From Phytoseiulus persimilis (taxonomy: Eukaryota; Arthropoda; Arachnida; Mesostigmata; Phytoseiidae): a DNA stretch of 64,000 nucleotides. Under the pieces are notes generated by a model. The model worked only from the letters and a program-made list of their open reading frames with translations. It had not been told where the DNA came from and searched no databases. The stretch is from NCBI GenBank assembly GCA_037576195.1, contig CM075102.1:43458745-43522744 (forward strand). Reading direction: 5' to 3'. The position numbers were made by a program, and so were the translations under genes. Below are positions 1-10,639 of the stretch, one piece after another (positions within the stretch are counted from its first letter, which is position 1; each line of letters opens with the position of its first letter).

Positions 1-2450
1 AAAGGAAAGACTGCGTCGCTTCTCAAGACTCCCTTCGTGTTCACGAAGGGAACCAGAGCTAACGAGGTGAACGACTGGAGGAGGGTGTAGATAGACATAA
101 CGGCAACGAGGAATGTCGAGTAAGAAACGAGCATGTTGAAAGAATATCAGTGAAAATATGATTCCGCGTCGCCCTTAACGTCCTCAGCATGAGAAGTCGA
201 TACGAGGGTGGTCGTGGCTGGCGCCTTCGCTGCAGGAAATGGCGGAGAGCGCTGATAGGACAAAGATGTCCTCTCGTGCCTCCCTCACTCTCAGCACTCA
301 TTTCAGCAGTCGGGCGTTTCGTTAGTTGGTTCGAAGTTCGTGTCCTCCTCTCGAGGAAGGGGGAGTTCTTTGCGGTTCCGTTTTGAAGTGACACTGTCTG
401 TCTCGCCCCACCGGGACTAGCTGTGGTAATGGAATCATCTTTCACGTAGTTTCGTATCCACCCACCATCCGCTCGCCTGAAGAGCATGGAAATCCGTGCT
501 GCTGTGAGTCCTCGATATCAGATGTTCGCTATCACGAGCGTCTCTGATGTTTGACATCGGATCTTTCGGCGCTGCGAACGATTGAGTTCACCCCGATACA
601 GAGCTCCGCTAATTCAAGTTTACGATTTGAACCCCCCTTCATGAGAGCTGATCATCCGGTGCGCCTAACGTGTGGTTGCCTCCGTTAAGTCGGTGAGACG
701 TGCGAAAATGACACTGCGCGGTGTGCTTCCTCCATGCCTTCGCTCATCAGCCGCGTGCGGCTCGATTATTCCTACTGCTTGTCCAAGGATTTTTTTCCGA
801 GGCAGGGACTCAGCAGCTGAAAATTATTCGAAGATGCTACCATCGAAACCCTCCACGAAATCTGTCGGTCTTGGGCATCAAAACCGTGGGCCCTGCTATC
901 ACCGGGAGCGTCAGGCAGCGGTCTTGGCCCCTCTGCTAGGCGAACCACAACTAAGTGAGGTACATCATCCCTCCGGTGAGGGAACGAATGGCGAAAGGGG
1001 ACCGGGCACGGAAGCAAAAAAATCTCGAACAATACTTGCGAGCCATCACTGGCTATTTTCCCTCCGCCTGTCAACTGCAGACCACCAGAGATGGTTCATC
1101 AGTGGATTGGCGATCATAGCCGTCCAGGAAACTTAATTTTGACGGTGAATGACAGACAAGCGAGCAGCTCGGCGCTCAACTAAACTGTCAGCTGAGCGGC
1201 CACTCGGGCGCTTCGAGATTTTTGATTGTTGCCGTCAAAGTGATTTTCTCGTACCCGGCTGCTAAGGAGGAAAAATTGAATCTGATTTGCAAATCACCCT
1301 AATGAGCCCCGCCTGCTTTCGGGGGAGCGATCCAACCTCATAGTAGTTCGGTGTCTTGGAGCGATGGTCTTCGTCGACGTCGTCCTGATCACTCGACGCT
1401 GCTGCGGTTGTCATCCTCCAAGAAGGAAAAATTGCAAGTTGGAGAGCTCGAGCTAAATCAAGAGGAAGAAAACACTTCCGCGACCTCTACGGTTCGGGTC
1501 GTTCCCCCCATGCGTCTTCTGTATGATCGCCGGAGCCCCCGGCAGGTTGCGGGCTTCTTCTTCATTTCTGCGAAATTAACGTCGACCCGGAGGAGCCCCT
1601 TCAGATGGCTCCCGACAGCTAAAAAAAAAATGTGGACTCGGATGAAGACAGGAAAGCGAGTTGAATGTGAGGTAGGGCCCAACGGAACAACGACTTCGGA
1701 GCAGGAAAATATAGCTCCAACCGTTCTCTTTCCGAGTTCTTATTTCTCAAAAGCCCGACCATCAAATTCGGAGAAGCTTTACTCACTCAGTGGGATCTGG
1801 GATCTTGGAAATTAAATACGCTCTAGCTGAGATTGGCCCCGACACAGTTCAGCCGGAGCGGCAAGTCGAGCAAGGCGTTCGGCGGAGTGAGTAACGCGCT
1901 CCAGTCCTTGCTACTACAGCCCCAGTTCTCGACGTAGCCGCTGTGTTGTTTCCTCCTCCCCACGGCGGCCGGCCGTGTACGTCGTCATTCTTTGTTCTTT
2001 TTTTTCTCTTCCCCAAGCCGCCATCGCTTCTCCATTACGGGGAAAAGGATCGGCGCAGGCTTGGGTCGCCTCTGCGGAAGGGTGCCGGCAATGAAACGCT
2101 GAACATAGAATGTGCTCTGTGAGTATGTGAGACAAAGTCCGGGTGGGGTGGATTGGTCGCGAGCGGACGGTGACGCTAGAGTCGAGTTTTGCAGGCATCG
2201 GGATGATGAGACTGGGGAACGCTTCGAGCAGTCGATGAGTCCCGGACCAGACGCCATTCGCTTGAATATACTGGAATGTTTCAAATCGGGAACGTCGTTT
2301 CGCTTTTCCTCTAGCTTTTCTCTCTAGGCCGCGAGACCATCGGCTGGAGGTACAACTTAGGAGCCAGTCAGTCACCGAGCTGGTACCCCGATTCCGGTGT
2401 TTGTCTTTGCTGTTGTTGTTGTGAAATCCAACGGTTTCATCCTTGCGCCT
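1..2450. other. No supported gene; intergenic or intronic
   Basis: Open frames here are short and rich in Ser, Arg and Pro, as non-coding DNA of this composition gives, and they overlap on both strands. A minus-strand frame at 772-1074 reads somewhat protein-like but has no paired splice sites or recognisable motif. Isolated donor-like GTGAGT words occur near 503 and 2119 without a convincing partner acceptor. I see no RNA gene. Confidence 0.4.
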
Positions 2451-2451
2451 T

Positions 2452-2477
2452 GATTCGAGCCGCTGTTGGCTCGAATC
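2452..2477. repeat. Perfect 10-bp hairpin
   Basis: Arms GATTCGAGCC (2452-2461) and GGCTCGAATC (2468-2477) are exact reverse complements around a 6-nt loop. The right arm resembles a tRNA T-arm/B-box word, but no acceptor stem, D arm or anticodon arm can be folded around it, so it is not called a tRNA. It may be a transcript hairpin or a chance palindrome. Confidence 0.6.
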
Positions 2478-2585
2478 CGTTCGTTTGTTCGCTACTCAGG
2501 CAAACCGAGCTCCAATAGCGTCAGCTGAATTTGACAAATCCTACCCCCTCCCCCTATCGGCCGAACTGCTTGGCCACAAGCGAGT

Positions 2586-3311
2586 CTAGCCCGCCAGGCG
2601 GCTACACAGAAATCCAGCAAATACCAGCATCCGCAATCCAACAACCGAGAGGCACCCCTGGGCGCTCATGGAAAAGCCGCCGAGGTTAAGACCGGCGAGG
2701 ATTACGAATACTGTTTTTCTTTCTCTCCCCCGTCCGTTGTTGCCGCGGATGCTGTTGTTACTCCCGTTCATGCCTCCACGTGAAGCATTCGATTCCACTA
2801 TTCTCGAAGTTCCTCTCCCGATGAGGGCACCAAACCCGCTCAACCCATAAACGTGTCGTTTTGGCAATCGAAGATCGAAAGTAACTGGATCGTCAGCTTC
2901 AAGAAGGCGGGAGTGACAGTCCTCTCGATTCCGTGTTCTGCCCTCAACAGAGAATTCATGAATGCTGAGGGAATTCTTTTCAGTTCCGTCTCTGGCCGAG
3001 GAAGTGGCAACGAGAACAACCTTCGCGGGGTAGAGCTCGAATGAAACATACGAACAAGCTGTTGATGAAATATTTCTTCGCTGCATCGACAGCACCATTT
3101 GATTTCCGGAGGCGTACACATGCCGAGGCGCGGACCAAGGGTCAGGGAAGAAAACTTGTTTCCTCCGTTCTTCCCCCATCCTTCTCCTCCTTGTCGGGAG
3201 AAGCGAATGCACGGGGCGTGCTCTTCCGGCCATTTCCTTTGCCTCCTCTTCTCCCTCCTCCTTAACTGCCGTGGCCCGGGTGAGCTCAGCTTGTATCCCG
3301 TCCGCGTGCAT
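2586..3311 (-). CDS. Candidate coding stretch, unidentified, hydrophobic C-terminus
   Basis: A 241-codon minus-strand frame ends in TAG at 2586. Its last third has coding-like third positions and a hydrophobic C-terminal end. Around 2835-2880 it reads DPVTFDLRLPKRHVYGL, which faintly recalls the N-terminal beta-sandwich entrance of GH31 alpha-glucosidases (a plus-minus HVYG context), and GTTGAG just after that TAT-GG could be a donor. No GH31 catalytic motif is present anywhere in the window, so that identity is not accepted. The upstream part of the frame is Arg/Ser-rich and probably not coding. It could be one terminal exon of an unknown gene or a composition artefact; the length is only slightly above random expectation. 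Confidence 0.18.
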   Translation of the reverse strand: MHADGIQAELTRATAVKEEGEEEAKEMAGRARPVHSLLPTRRRRMGEERRKQVFFPDPWSAPRHVYASGNQMVLSMQRRNISSTACSYVSFELYPAKVVLVATSSARDGTEKNSLSIHEFSVEGRTRNREDCHSRLLEADDPVTFDLRLPKRHVYGLSGFGALIGRGTSRIVESNASRGGMNGSNNSIRGNNGRGRERKTVFVILAGLNLGGFSMSAQGCLSVVGLRMLVFAGFLCSRLAG

Positions 3312-3349
3312 GTGGCAGCAGCTGCGGCGAGTGAGTTCAACTCCGTTCT

Positions 3350-6300
3350 AAGGCCGAGGGTGAGCAGTTCGAGTGCACACTACGATTGCCTCAGTGATCC
3401 GACAAGGTTGACCCTGCAGCCGACAATCGCAAATGTCCGTAGCTTGTCGCCGCCGTTATTGTCGTCGCCAATGTTATTGTCGTTTTCGGCGTCCCAGTCG
3501 TTGTATCGTCGTTGCTGTCACGTGGTCCGGGCTGCGGCCCGGCCTCGAAGTCTGACCGCGGCGACTGGTGTGATCGTTGTCGCCATATATTATGTGCTGT
3601 GCTGGTTTTTCCGACCACATGTTTTACCTCAAACTCGAGTCGTTGCTGGCTGCTGCGGTCGCCATCGTCGTCCCCTGAGGCTTCCCGTCGAGTAGATTTG
3701 AGTCATTCTCCACCACCACTAGCTTCGCCTCTCGGAGAGAAAGTGACTCGTTGGGGTGATATCTGCTTGCTCTACGCTATGGTTGTTGTTGCCCCACACC
3801 TTCTGATATCGGCTCATTCCGAGCTGGGAGCCATGACATTCGTCAGCGTTAGTCAGATCGTTCTATCTCACGAAACACGATAGACCGCAGATGGCGGGGA
3901 GGTGTGGATACACTCAAAATTGGAGGGAAAACATTAATCGAGCGGGATCGCCGTTCCGAGTTCGATTCACCGACGGGACTCGAAGTCCGCCGCGCACGCA
4001 CAGGTTAGAGGACGATATCGGTCAGAGGAATCGGGATCTGCTGCTGATAACGAATGCCTTGGGTTTCTCTGGAGAACTTGGTATGGATCGCATTCCGTCT
4101 GAATGCAGTTCACGCGGCTCCGTCAGACCATTCAAGTTAACTCCCACTCGAATGCAGAGCAAAGATAGGCATTGTGGGCTTTGATACATCACTTCGCGCT
4201 GACAAGGTCCTTCTAAACTCGACAGATGTCACGAGACTTGATGAATCAAACAATTGGGACGGCTGCCGGCTACTTGACGTTCGGCGAAGCGACTCCATCG
4301 TATCGAGTATCAGAAAGAGGGGCGTGCTTTGCGTGCCATGTTCGAGTATGTCCGATTCGCGCGTGATGCAAGCGACGCGCCGTTAAAGTGACGTGCGCTG
4401 ATTAATGAGACACGCGGTGAACCACCGCAGCAAAGGATGCAAAGCTTTCCGTCCGCGCTGAAGAGTATCCTAAAGCCTGCTCACGGATATATTGGGTGAT
4501 GATTTCCTGTTCCGGAAGCATGAACGCATCGATGAAGAATGAACTCGTTCTCTGACCTTCAATTCCTTCGATCAGTACGGAGGTGTCTCATCGAATTCTC
4601 GGAGATCTCGTTCCTAGATACGTTTAGCTCTGTGAGCGCACTCAGAAACCCCGAGGTTCACGCCCTCTCTCAATACAGTCGCACTGTTTCTTGTCGTCTC
4701 TGTATTGCCTTGACTCTGCGAACATGATGCTGGTGTGCATTGCGAATCATCTTTCGCATTCAATTGGAGTCACGGCTCTCAGAACGAGACAATGCACAGA
4801 TCAGGTAGAAGCATCCTTCGACACGAGTTAACGGCGATGAGGAGCAGCAGCGCAGAGAGTGGCCCAATAGCGGAGTTCAGTTGTGACTCCCGCCTGGTCC
4901 GGCGACGGTCCGCCCGCTCGCTTGCTTGCCAGGGTATGGAGGGCTTGCCATGGATTGAGTCATTCAATTAACTTTTTGGCGGATCCTTTCTCGCGTCCGT
5001 TCGCTGCTCTCCAACGGCTCCCTGATATCGGGTAGAGACCGCTTGCGAGTCGACTAACCTGCTATCTGCTATCCTGATGATACCATAATGCCATCAGATG
5101 GATACAGTATGGAACCGCGTCCATCTATTACATCCCCTGATCCTCCCCCCTGATTTTTATCTCTTCTTCTGTGTCGCTCTCAAATTCACCATGGAGAGTC
5201 CTCGGACTCGAAACTGTTGGAACCCATCAGCGAGCATTCATTCGCTCTCTGCCACGGACAACCTCTCTGAGTATCGGTGTCGGGTCGCAGTAAGAGTACA
5301 GCTGATCCGCCAGCGGTCTGAGAAGGAAGAGCGGCAATACGATGTTCGGAAATATAATTTCAGGAGAAAATAAAAACAAAAAAAACATGTTCTGTGGGTC
5401 GCACAACGGACAGCTCACTCAAGATAACGAGCCTTCTGATGGAGGTGGTGTTGATGGGACGTCAACTCATTCAAGCGTGTTATGTCTGAAATGACGATTC
5501 AGGCGAATGGAAACGCCACAAACAAAGGGAGCGGCTCGGGCAAGAAGCAGGCGGACAAGCAGTTTCACAGTTTCGCACAGATAATTTTTATGTCTCAGAG
5601 ATGTCACGTGTACAAACGATAGCAGAGGACGATAGTGGAAGCTCAGGCGGGAACCCCTCGTCGCTCGTTTCCATTCCCCAGCCCTCTCGTCCCCTCTGAC
5701 CTTCCGTACATGCCCCGGCCCGGCACGGCGAATTTCGCCTACACGGCGGGTCCGACAGAGAGCCGGTGAAGCGGGCGGAGAGTTCAACCGGCGAGCTCTG
5801 AATCCCGAACGGCAAGCTCAATGTTATTAAAGGCAATGACCCAACACACACACGTCCCGCCGCGAACGTGTATGACATTCACGAAACACCAAATTAAATG
5901 TCGGACTTTCGACGTCGTACAGCCCGACGGGGGTCGACCGTTTGCCCTGTCATCGAACCTAACGATGATAATACACCAACCAAAGCATTTCACCCAATCT
6001 CACTGAGCTACAAAATACATCCCACCCAAATTCTGTGGCGGTTATAGACGTTCGGCTCCATTCAAATGGAGAGCGGGAATATTCATACGATAAATTGGAG
6101 AATTCATAAAGTACAGGAGAAATCCTGTCGAGTTCAATAAGGTCCTGGATCTCCGAAATATTCACTCCAGAGATCGAGACACCCAGCGAGAATCTTGGAA
6201 ATTCAATGAGTTCTAGAAGTTGGTGGATGTTTTTGAAAAGAATTCTGGGATGAGAAAATCTTGATTCAATAGAATTGACGGAAACTGAATCGTGGGCGTT

Positions 6301-8240
6301 GAACTCGTCACAGAAGCGGGATAGCTTACGGACTCGACTGTTGGCCTCGGTCAGCCGCGTTCAACAAGTGCCCAACTGATTAAATAATTCATGCAAATTC
6401 GGGCTTTCGTTCGAGCTTCACTTCATCAGCCCTCGACCCCGTCGTTCGTCTGTCAATCTGTAACTCACTCTGCACCTCATTCGCGTGTAGAGTTGGAGAT
6501 ACGAATTAGTCCGTTTGTATCCAGCTGTTCTCTATTTCTGTCCGGGGAGAAAATCACGAGAACGTACGAATCGATCTCCGAGTGAATCGCCGCTCGAAAG
6601 TGTGGCCGAGGTGCGGCATTGGCGCGGTAGTGGCGCGGTAGTGATACGTTCTTCGGATGGAACCATGAGTACAGTCGTAAATCAAACGATCCTTTGCTCC
6701 GTTGTCATGTTCAACGGGGACAGGGTGAACGGTTTTCGGGAGGAAACAAAAGGGAAGCACTCAAATGTAAACACATCGCGGAGCGAGACGTGATCTTTTA
6801 TTGGGAGGTCGACGACGGCTGACTCCCTCCTCACCATGTGATGCCATAAAGTGTATCACAATCGCTGCCGTTTTTGTGTCGCGACGGAATCGACGACAAC
6901 ATCGACGACGAGTACAATAACAATAAACCGAACAAACGACTCTCCCGCCGCAAAGAGCCCTAAGAGCGTACTTGGTGGGGATTCCACGAACGAGGGAACA
7001 AGGTCTTCAGGAAAGCAATTCCAGCAATAAGGTGATCTTCTGTGATGAAAGGACTGTCCTGTCTAAAAGGGTGTTTCTCCCGACGAGATTGTTATCCCTT
7101 CGATTTTCCACCGAATAATCGAGAGTCTCTCTGGTTTGCAGGTAATGTTCCAGTAACGATTTGGAGGGATTGTTGGGAGCCAGAGAAAGCTCGGGGCCAT
7201 GCATCTCGGAAGTTTGTGGCTTTCTCGCAATCGAAGCGGAAACCATGCGGTGATCAGGAGGATGCTCCATACCCTGCAACCTCATATGATCGTTCTTGCG
7301 TCGTTTTCACCTCTCCAACCCTGTCTTTTCTATTCGCCCTGGAAGAGTTACCGTTCGCGTCTTGCTATTTCCAGCGTCTGGGCCGTTGGTCAGTTCGTGA
7401 TAGGAGCCCGACCATGATTCCTACGTTCACTACGGGGAGGGGAGGGGAGAAGGGCGGGTCGGGGGATTGGTGCTCCTAAGAAGGAAGCGTGCCACGGAGC
7501 GAACGAGCCAATTTCCTATAGCTGGAGACTGTTTTGCTTTTAGCGGCGCTCGTGGCAGCAGCGCGCCCCGAAGCCGAATTCGAAGAAGACTTCTGTCCTC
7601 CTACTTCGCTGCGAATACCAAATGGTATGGGGCGCTTCATTTGTCGTTCTGGCAGCGTCTGAACAACAAACGGTTTGACGTACGGGCGAACGAACGAGAA
7701 CTCAGCCGTCGAGAGGAAAGATGGCCGAGTTATTCCCCGAGACAACAATCATTCTGCTTGCTTGATCCATTCTCGTCTGGATGCTGAATGCCCGGCTTCC
7801 CAGTTGGACCAGGTATACTCCATCTCCTGTTTCGTATCTAAAAGATGCCATGGTAGAACAAACATACAAAGCATGACTTCCCAGTCCGAAATCGGAAGGA
7901 AAACCCAGGATGCTTCGGCCCAGGTCTGCTTGTGGAGGGGCGGTAATGATAGCTGCTCGTGAGTGAGGGGACGCCACTAACGTCCTACACAAGAATTTTT
8001 AGAATTGAAGTGTCAGAATCGGTTCTAGAATGGGTGGGCGTCCGTGATCGATCACTCCTCGTCGACAACGAGAGAGACGGTTTCGCGCTCCCAAATCTCC
8101 GGTCTTTCCATACTCTAGCCCTGCATCAAACAAAGACATTGGGAAAGCTCCGACATGGATCCCGCACGAATCGATACATTGAGGTAGGATCCGCAGCAGC
8201 TCCTTTCTAGCGCAGCTTGATCGGGATACCAATTGTTCGA
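3350..8240. other. No supported gene
   Basis: Only short frames with no paired splice signals. The stretch 6000-6300 is relatively A+T-rich. The minus frame 7702-7992 reads acceptably as protein but overlaps an equally long plus frame and has no flanking splice consensus. I see no repeats longer than a few units and no RNA genes. Confidence 0.4.
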
Positions 8241-8253
8241 GCTTTCTATTCAG

Positions 8254-8370
8254 GTGTCTTCTGGCCGCAAAATTTGGTTATTCTTGGCAACTCGACGGAA
8301 TCCGAGGTTCACTGGAGGCGACACGGGGGTCTGGCTGGTCCCGTGTTCGCTGAGTTTCCTCAGAACACGA
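8254..8370 (+). CDS. Candidate internal exon, unidentified protein
   Basis: A pyrimidine-rich acceptor (CTTTCTATTCAG, AG at 8252-8253) and a consensus donor (CGA followed by GTAAGC at 8371) bracket 117 nt. One open frame, with two leading and one trailing base (intron phase 1 on both sides), begins VFWPQNLVILGN and ends FAEFPQNT; its third codon positions are enriched in G/C. A second frame is also open (begins VSSGRK), so the reading frame is not settled. No domain is recognised. No compatible neighbouring exon was found within a few hundred bases, so flanking introns would be longer than the 38-70 bp seen elsewhere. It may be a real exon of an unidentified gene or a chance pairing. Confidence 0.35.
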
Positions 8371-8811
8371 GTAAGCGAAATAGTGTAGTCTCGAAGGTCG
8401 AAATCGAATCTCATTCGGCCCAGAGATCGCGCAGTTGCTACGTTCGCTACCCCTGCATTGTATGGAGCGCCTTTTCTGAAAGAAAGAGAGAATGGCGGAA
8501 AATGGAGATTGTAGCAAGTTATAGCGTTACTTGTTTCAAAGAGAGTTGTGGAACCGATTCGAAGCTATGGGCCATGCCCGACAGGGCCGGGACGAACTCC
8601 ACTGAGGAATCAGGATATTATGATAAAACACGGGAGAGTGTCCAAAGGATTTCATTGCGCATTCCTCTTAAGGCGAATCGCGAAAAGTTCGACCGAGCTG
8701 GACCTCTTTTCCCAGGGTGAAGTTTGGGCATTCTCTCAGAGTCTGAACCAGAATTAAAGTAAATCATGCGCCCGGGCATTTCTTTTGAGACTCGAAGGGA
8801 GTTCTATGGTT

Positions 8812-8840
8812 CATATATGGTATATGCATGATATATGCAC
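8812..8840 (-). repeat. TATATG/TGCATA-rich tail at the LINE 3' end
   Basis: About 29 bp of imperfectly repeated CATATATG and ATATATGCA words lie directly past the short 3' UTR of the LINE remnant. Simple-sequence tails are a known product of target-primed reverse transcription. No target-site duplication can be tested because the 5' junction is not sharply defined. Confidence 0.5.
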
Positions 8841-9116
8841 ATCAGCCTTTCAGGCGCGAGCAAGCTAAGCGGATCCTATGCTCTGTCGCTCCCATTTCTC
8901 TAAGAGTCGTTTTGTCGCTCCCACGGCCAATCGATTCATCTCCATGTTCAGTCCCAGGTTGGTCAGGAGGTCATCCGTCGTGTGGTGTGCATCTTTACAT
9001 TGGAATATCACATGTTCTAGTGTTTCCGCGCTGATGCCACATCTGTTGCATGTCTCTCACGTCTTACGTACTTCTCATGTCGAACATGAGAGAACAGATA
9101 CTGTTGGATTGTCCGC
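8812..9116 (-). mobile_element. LINE 3' end (Jockey/R1/I-type non-LTR retrotransposon), truncated and frameshifted
   Basis: On the minus strand a 63-codon frame from 9056 to the TAG at 8865-8867 starts ETCNRCGISAETLEHVIFQC. This is the CCHC cluster (C-x2-C-x8-H-x4-C) found after the reverse transcriptase domain at the ORF2 C-terminus of Jockey, R1 and I-type LINEs, followed by the usual basic tail (KRLLEKWERQ). A TGA (9057-9059) sits directly before it. The preceding LINE-like residues (QQYLFSHVRHEKYVRR, about 9067-9116) are in another frame, so the copy has a small frameshift. Beyond 9116 LINE similarity stops, so the copy is 5'-truncated, as is typical. The short 3' UTR runs into tandem TATATG-like words at 8812-8840, resembling a LINE tail. 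This is a dead copy; no reverse transcriptase core or endonuclease is present. Confidence 0.85.
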
Positions 9117-9320
9117 TACTCAGGTCGCATCGAGAGATGCAGACGAAATTCGCGTAATTCCCTCGGAGCGGCTGACCGCATCAGCAGCAGTGGGGGCAGG
9201 GGCCTTAATGCGCTCGGTCCGTTGTTTCGCCCTGGCTCTTCCTGACCCCCCGACGAGCACTAGCCCCGGTCGAAGCAGCTGCAATAGGAACAGTGAGAGC
9301 AGAAACAGAAGCCGCGGCAG

Positions 9321-9327
9321 TATAAAG
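9321..9327 (+). promoter_or_regulatory. TATA-box-like element upstream of locus C
   Basis: TATAAAG in a G+C-rich setting, about 325 bp upstream of the open frame at 9650. Spacing would put a start site near 9350. No clear initiator or downstream element was recognised, so the call rests on one motif and its position. Confidence 0.25.
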
Positions 9328-9462
9328 CAGAGGCTAGAGAACAACGGCTGTAAATCGTTTGTTTTTCGTCTGTTAGAGTACTATTACTCTGGACGGTCGG
9401 ACAGCTCCGCCGACCAAACGGCGTGCTGGTGCCAGCCGAGTTATTAGTGTTAGCAAGATGCT

Positions 9463-9478
9463 TGCCTGCCTGCCTGCA
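9463..9478. repeat. (TGCC)n microsatellite
   Basis: Nearly four tandem TGCC units inside non-coding sequence between the LINE remnant and locus C. Confidence 0.7.
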
Positions 9479-9649
9479 TCCCTCCCTAACCCTGTACGCC
9501 GCCTTTTTCTCCCCTGTTCTGCTCCCGCTCTTCTGTCCGTCGCCCGGCCATAGACGACAGTCGGCCATTTATTAGCTTTCGTGGCCTTGCCACGGCCGCG
9601 GAGCGAGGGCCAGCAGTAACATCTCTCCGGAAGCATTCTACGCGCGTAG

Positions 9650-10369
9650 CCTGCGTGTCCTCGCGCGAGAGTCCAGCCGGAAGCGCTGTCGTGCGCCGAA
9701 GATGGAACACTGGAGACTCTTCATAAACGTTCGGATATTTGCCGGAAAGAATATCCGACGTTATTTCTGCTGCCTGCCGTGCCGGAGCTCAAGTATCTGG
9801 AACCGTCGGTCAGCCGAACTCTTGAGGAGTCTGTTGGATCGAGGACAGAGCTGGAGGACCTTGAAGTGCCTTGAGGACGATCGGACATCGGTGGAATGCC
9901 GGTGCCAGCTCACCAGACGGTCCAGTTATTTCCAGTCGTAAAGGACCAGATGACAACATTGTTCTTGTCGTTCGTCGCTTGTGATGACACTTCAGCCCCG
10001 TGGAAAAACGTGGTTTGCTTTTTGCTGACCAGCGCCATTCGCCCGATGAGGACCGGGGAGTGGAACGTGCGGGAAAAAGGGAAGGAACAGAGAGCGAACC
10101 GACAACCGCAAACTTTTCTCGACTTTCAATGGAATGCCATTGAAATCAACCAACCGACCGAAAAGCCCGCCAGCCGAGCAACAAACCGACCAACGGCAAT
10201 TACGTTCCCGTCGTCCCAGTCGTTCCCTAAATCCTTTGCGAGTTCCTCGGAGCTTTTGACGTCGTCGCGGTTCTCCAATGCACTCTCCTACTCCTCATCT
10301 GAACCACTTTCTCCCTCGCAGAATATTTTATGCCGCGCGCATTCGCTGGTGTTCTGTTACGGGAGTTAA
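9650..10369 (+). pseudogene. Locus C: open frame interrupted by one TGA, unidentified
   Basis: One reading frame is open from 9650 to the TAA at 10367-10369 except for a single TGA at 9872-9874. The 74 codons before it read like protein (for example RKEYPTLFLLPAVPELKYLE), with many Glu, Leu and Pro. The 164 codons after it include VVKDQMTTLFLSFVACDD and then a Ser-rich end. Third positions are G/C-biased on both sides. Three explanations remain: an intron beginning just before the TGA (GAA followed by GTGCCT near 9866), a decayed gene, or chance. A TGA-encoded selenocysteine cannot be excluded but nothing supports it. An alternative start, ATG at 9702 with a good Kozak context, opens a competing 79-codon frame. 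No domain was recognised. Confidence 0.25.
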
Positions 10370-10639
10370 TCGTTGCGGACGTGACGATAGCGGTTTTGAA
10401 TTGCCGTGAGGTGCGTTGCTCCACGTGCAGCTTTGGTGGCGTCGCGGACGAGTCTGGAACTTCGTCGTCTTCAGGTTGCCGTTGGCTCTCTGAGGTTGCA
10501 GGCTTTGGAGCTGGACTCTCGTTGAGGGCTGGTGCACCTGGGCTTGGTGCAATACCCATCGGTTCAGTTCGTTCTCTACAAAACGAAATCGTCCGGTGCC
10601 ATAGCGGATTATCCCGAAAGGGCTACGAATGATGGAAAA

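Noticed and set aside
601-640. tRNA T-arm-like word on the minus strand (GGGTTCAAATC)
   Set aside because: The bases after the loop do not pair with those before it, and no other tRNA arms are present.
2452-2480. tRNA gene suggested by a B-box-like GGCTCGAATCC
   Set aside because: No A-box at the right spacing and no cloverleaf can be drawn; the word belongs to a simple hairpin.
2835-2880. GH31 alpha-glucosidase-like segment (…LPKRHVYGL)
   Set aside because: Only about a dozen residues resemble the family and no catalytic motif of GH31 occurs on either strand anywhere in the window.
9872-9874. Selenocysteine codon
   Set aside because: No supporting hairpin or homologous selenoprotein family was recognised; splicing or decay explains the TGA more simply.
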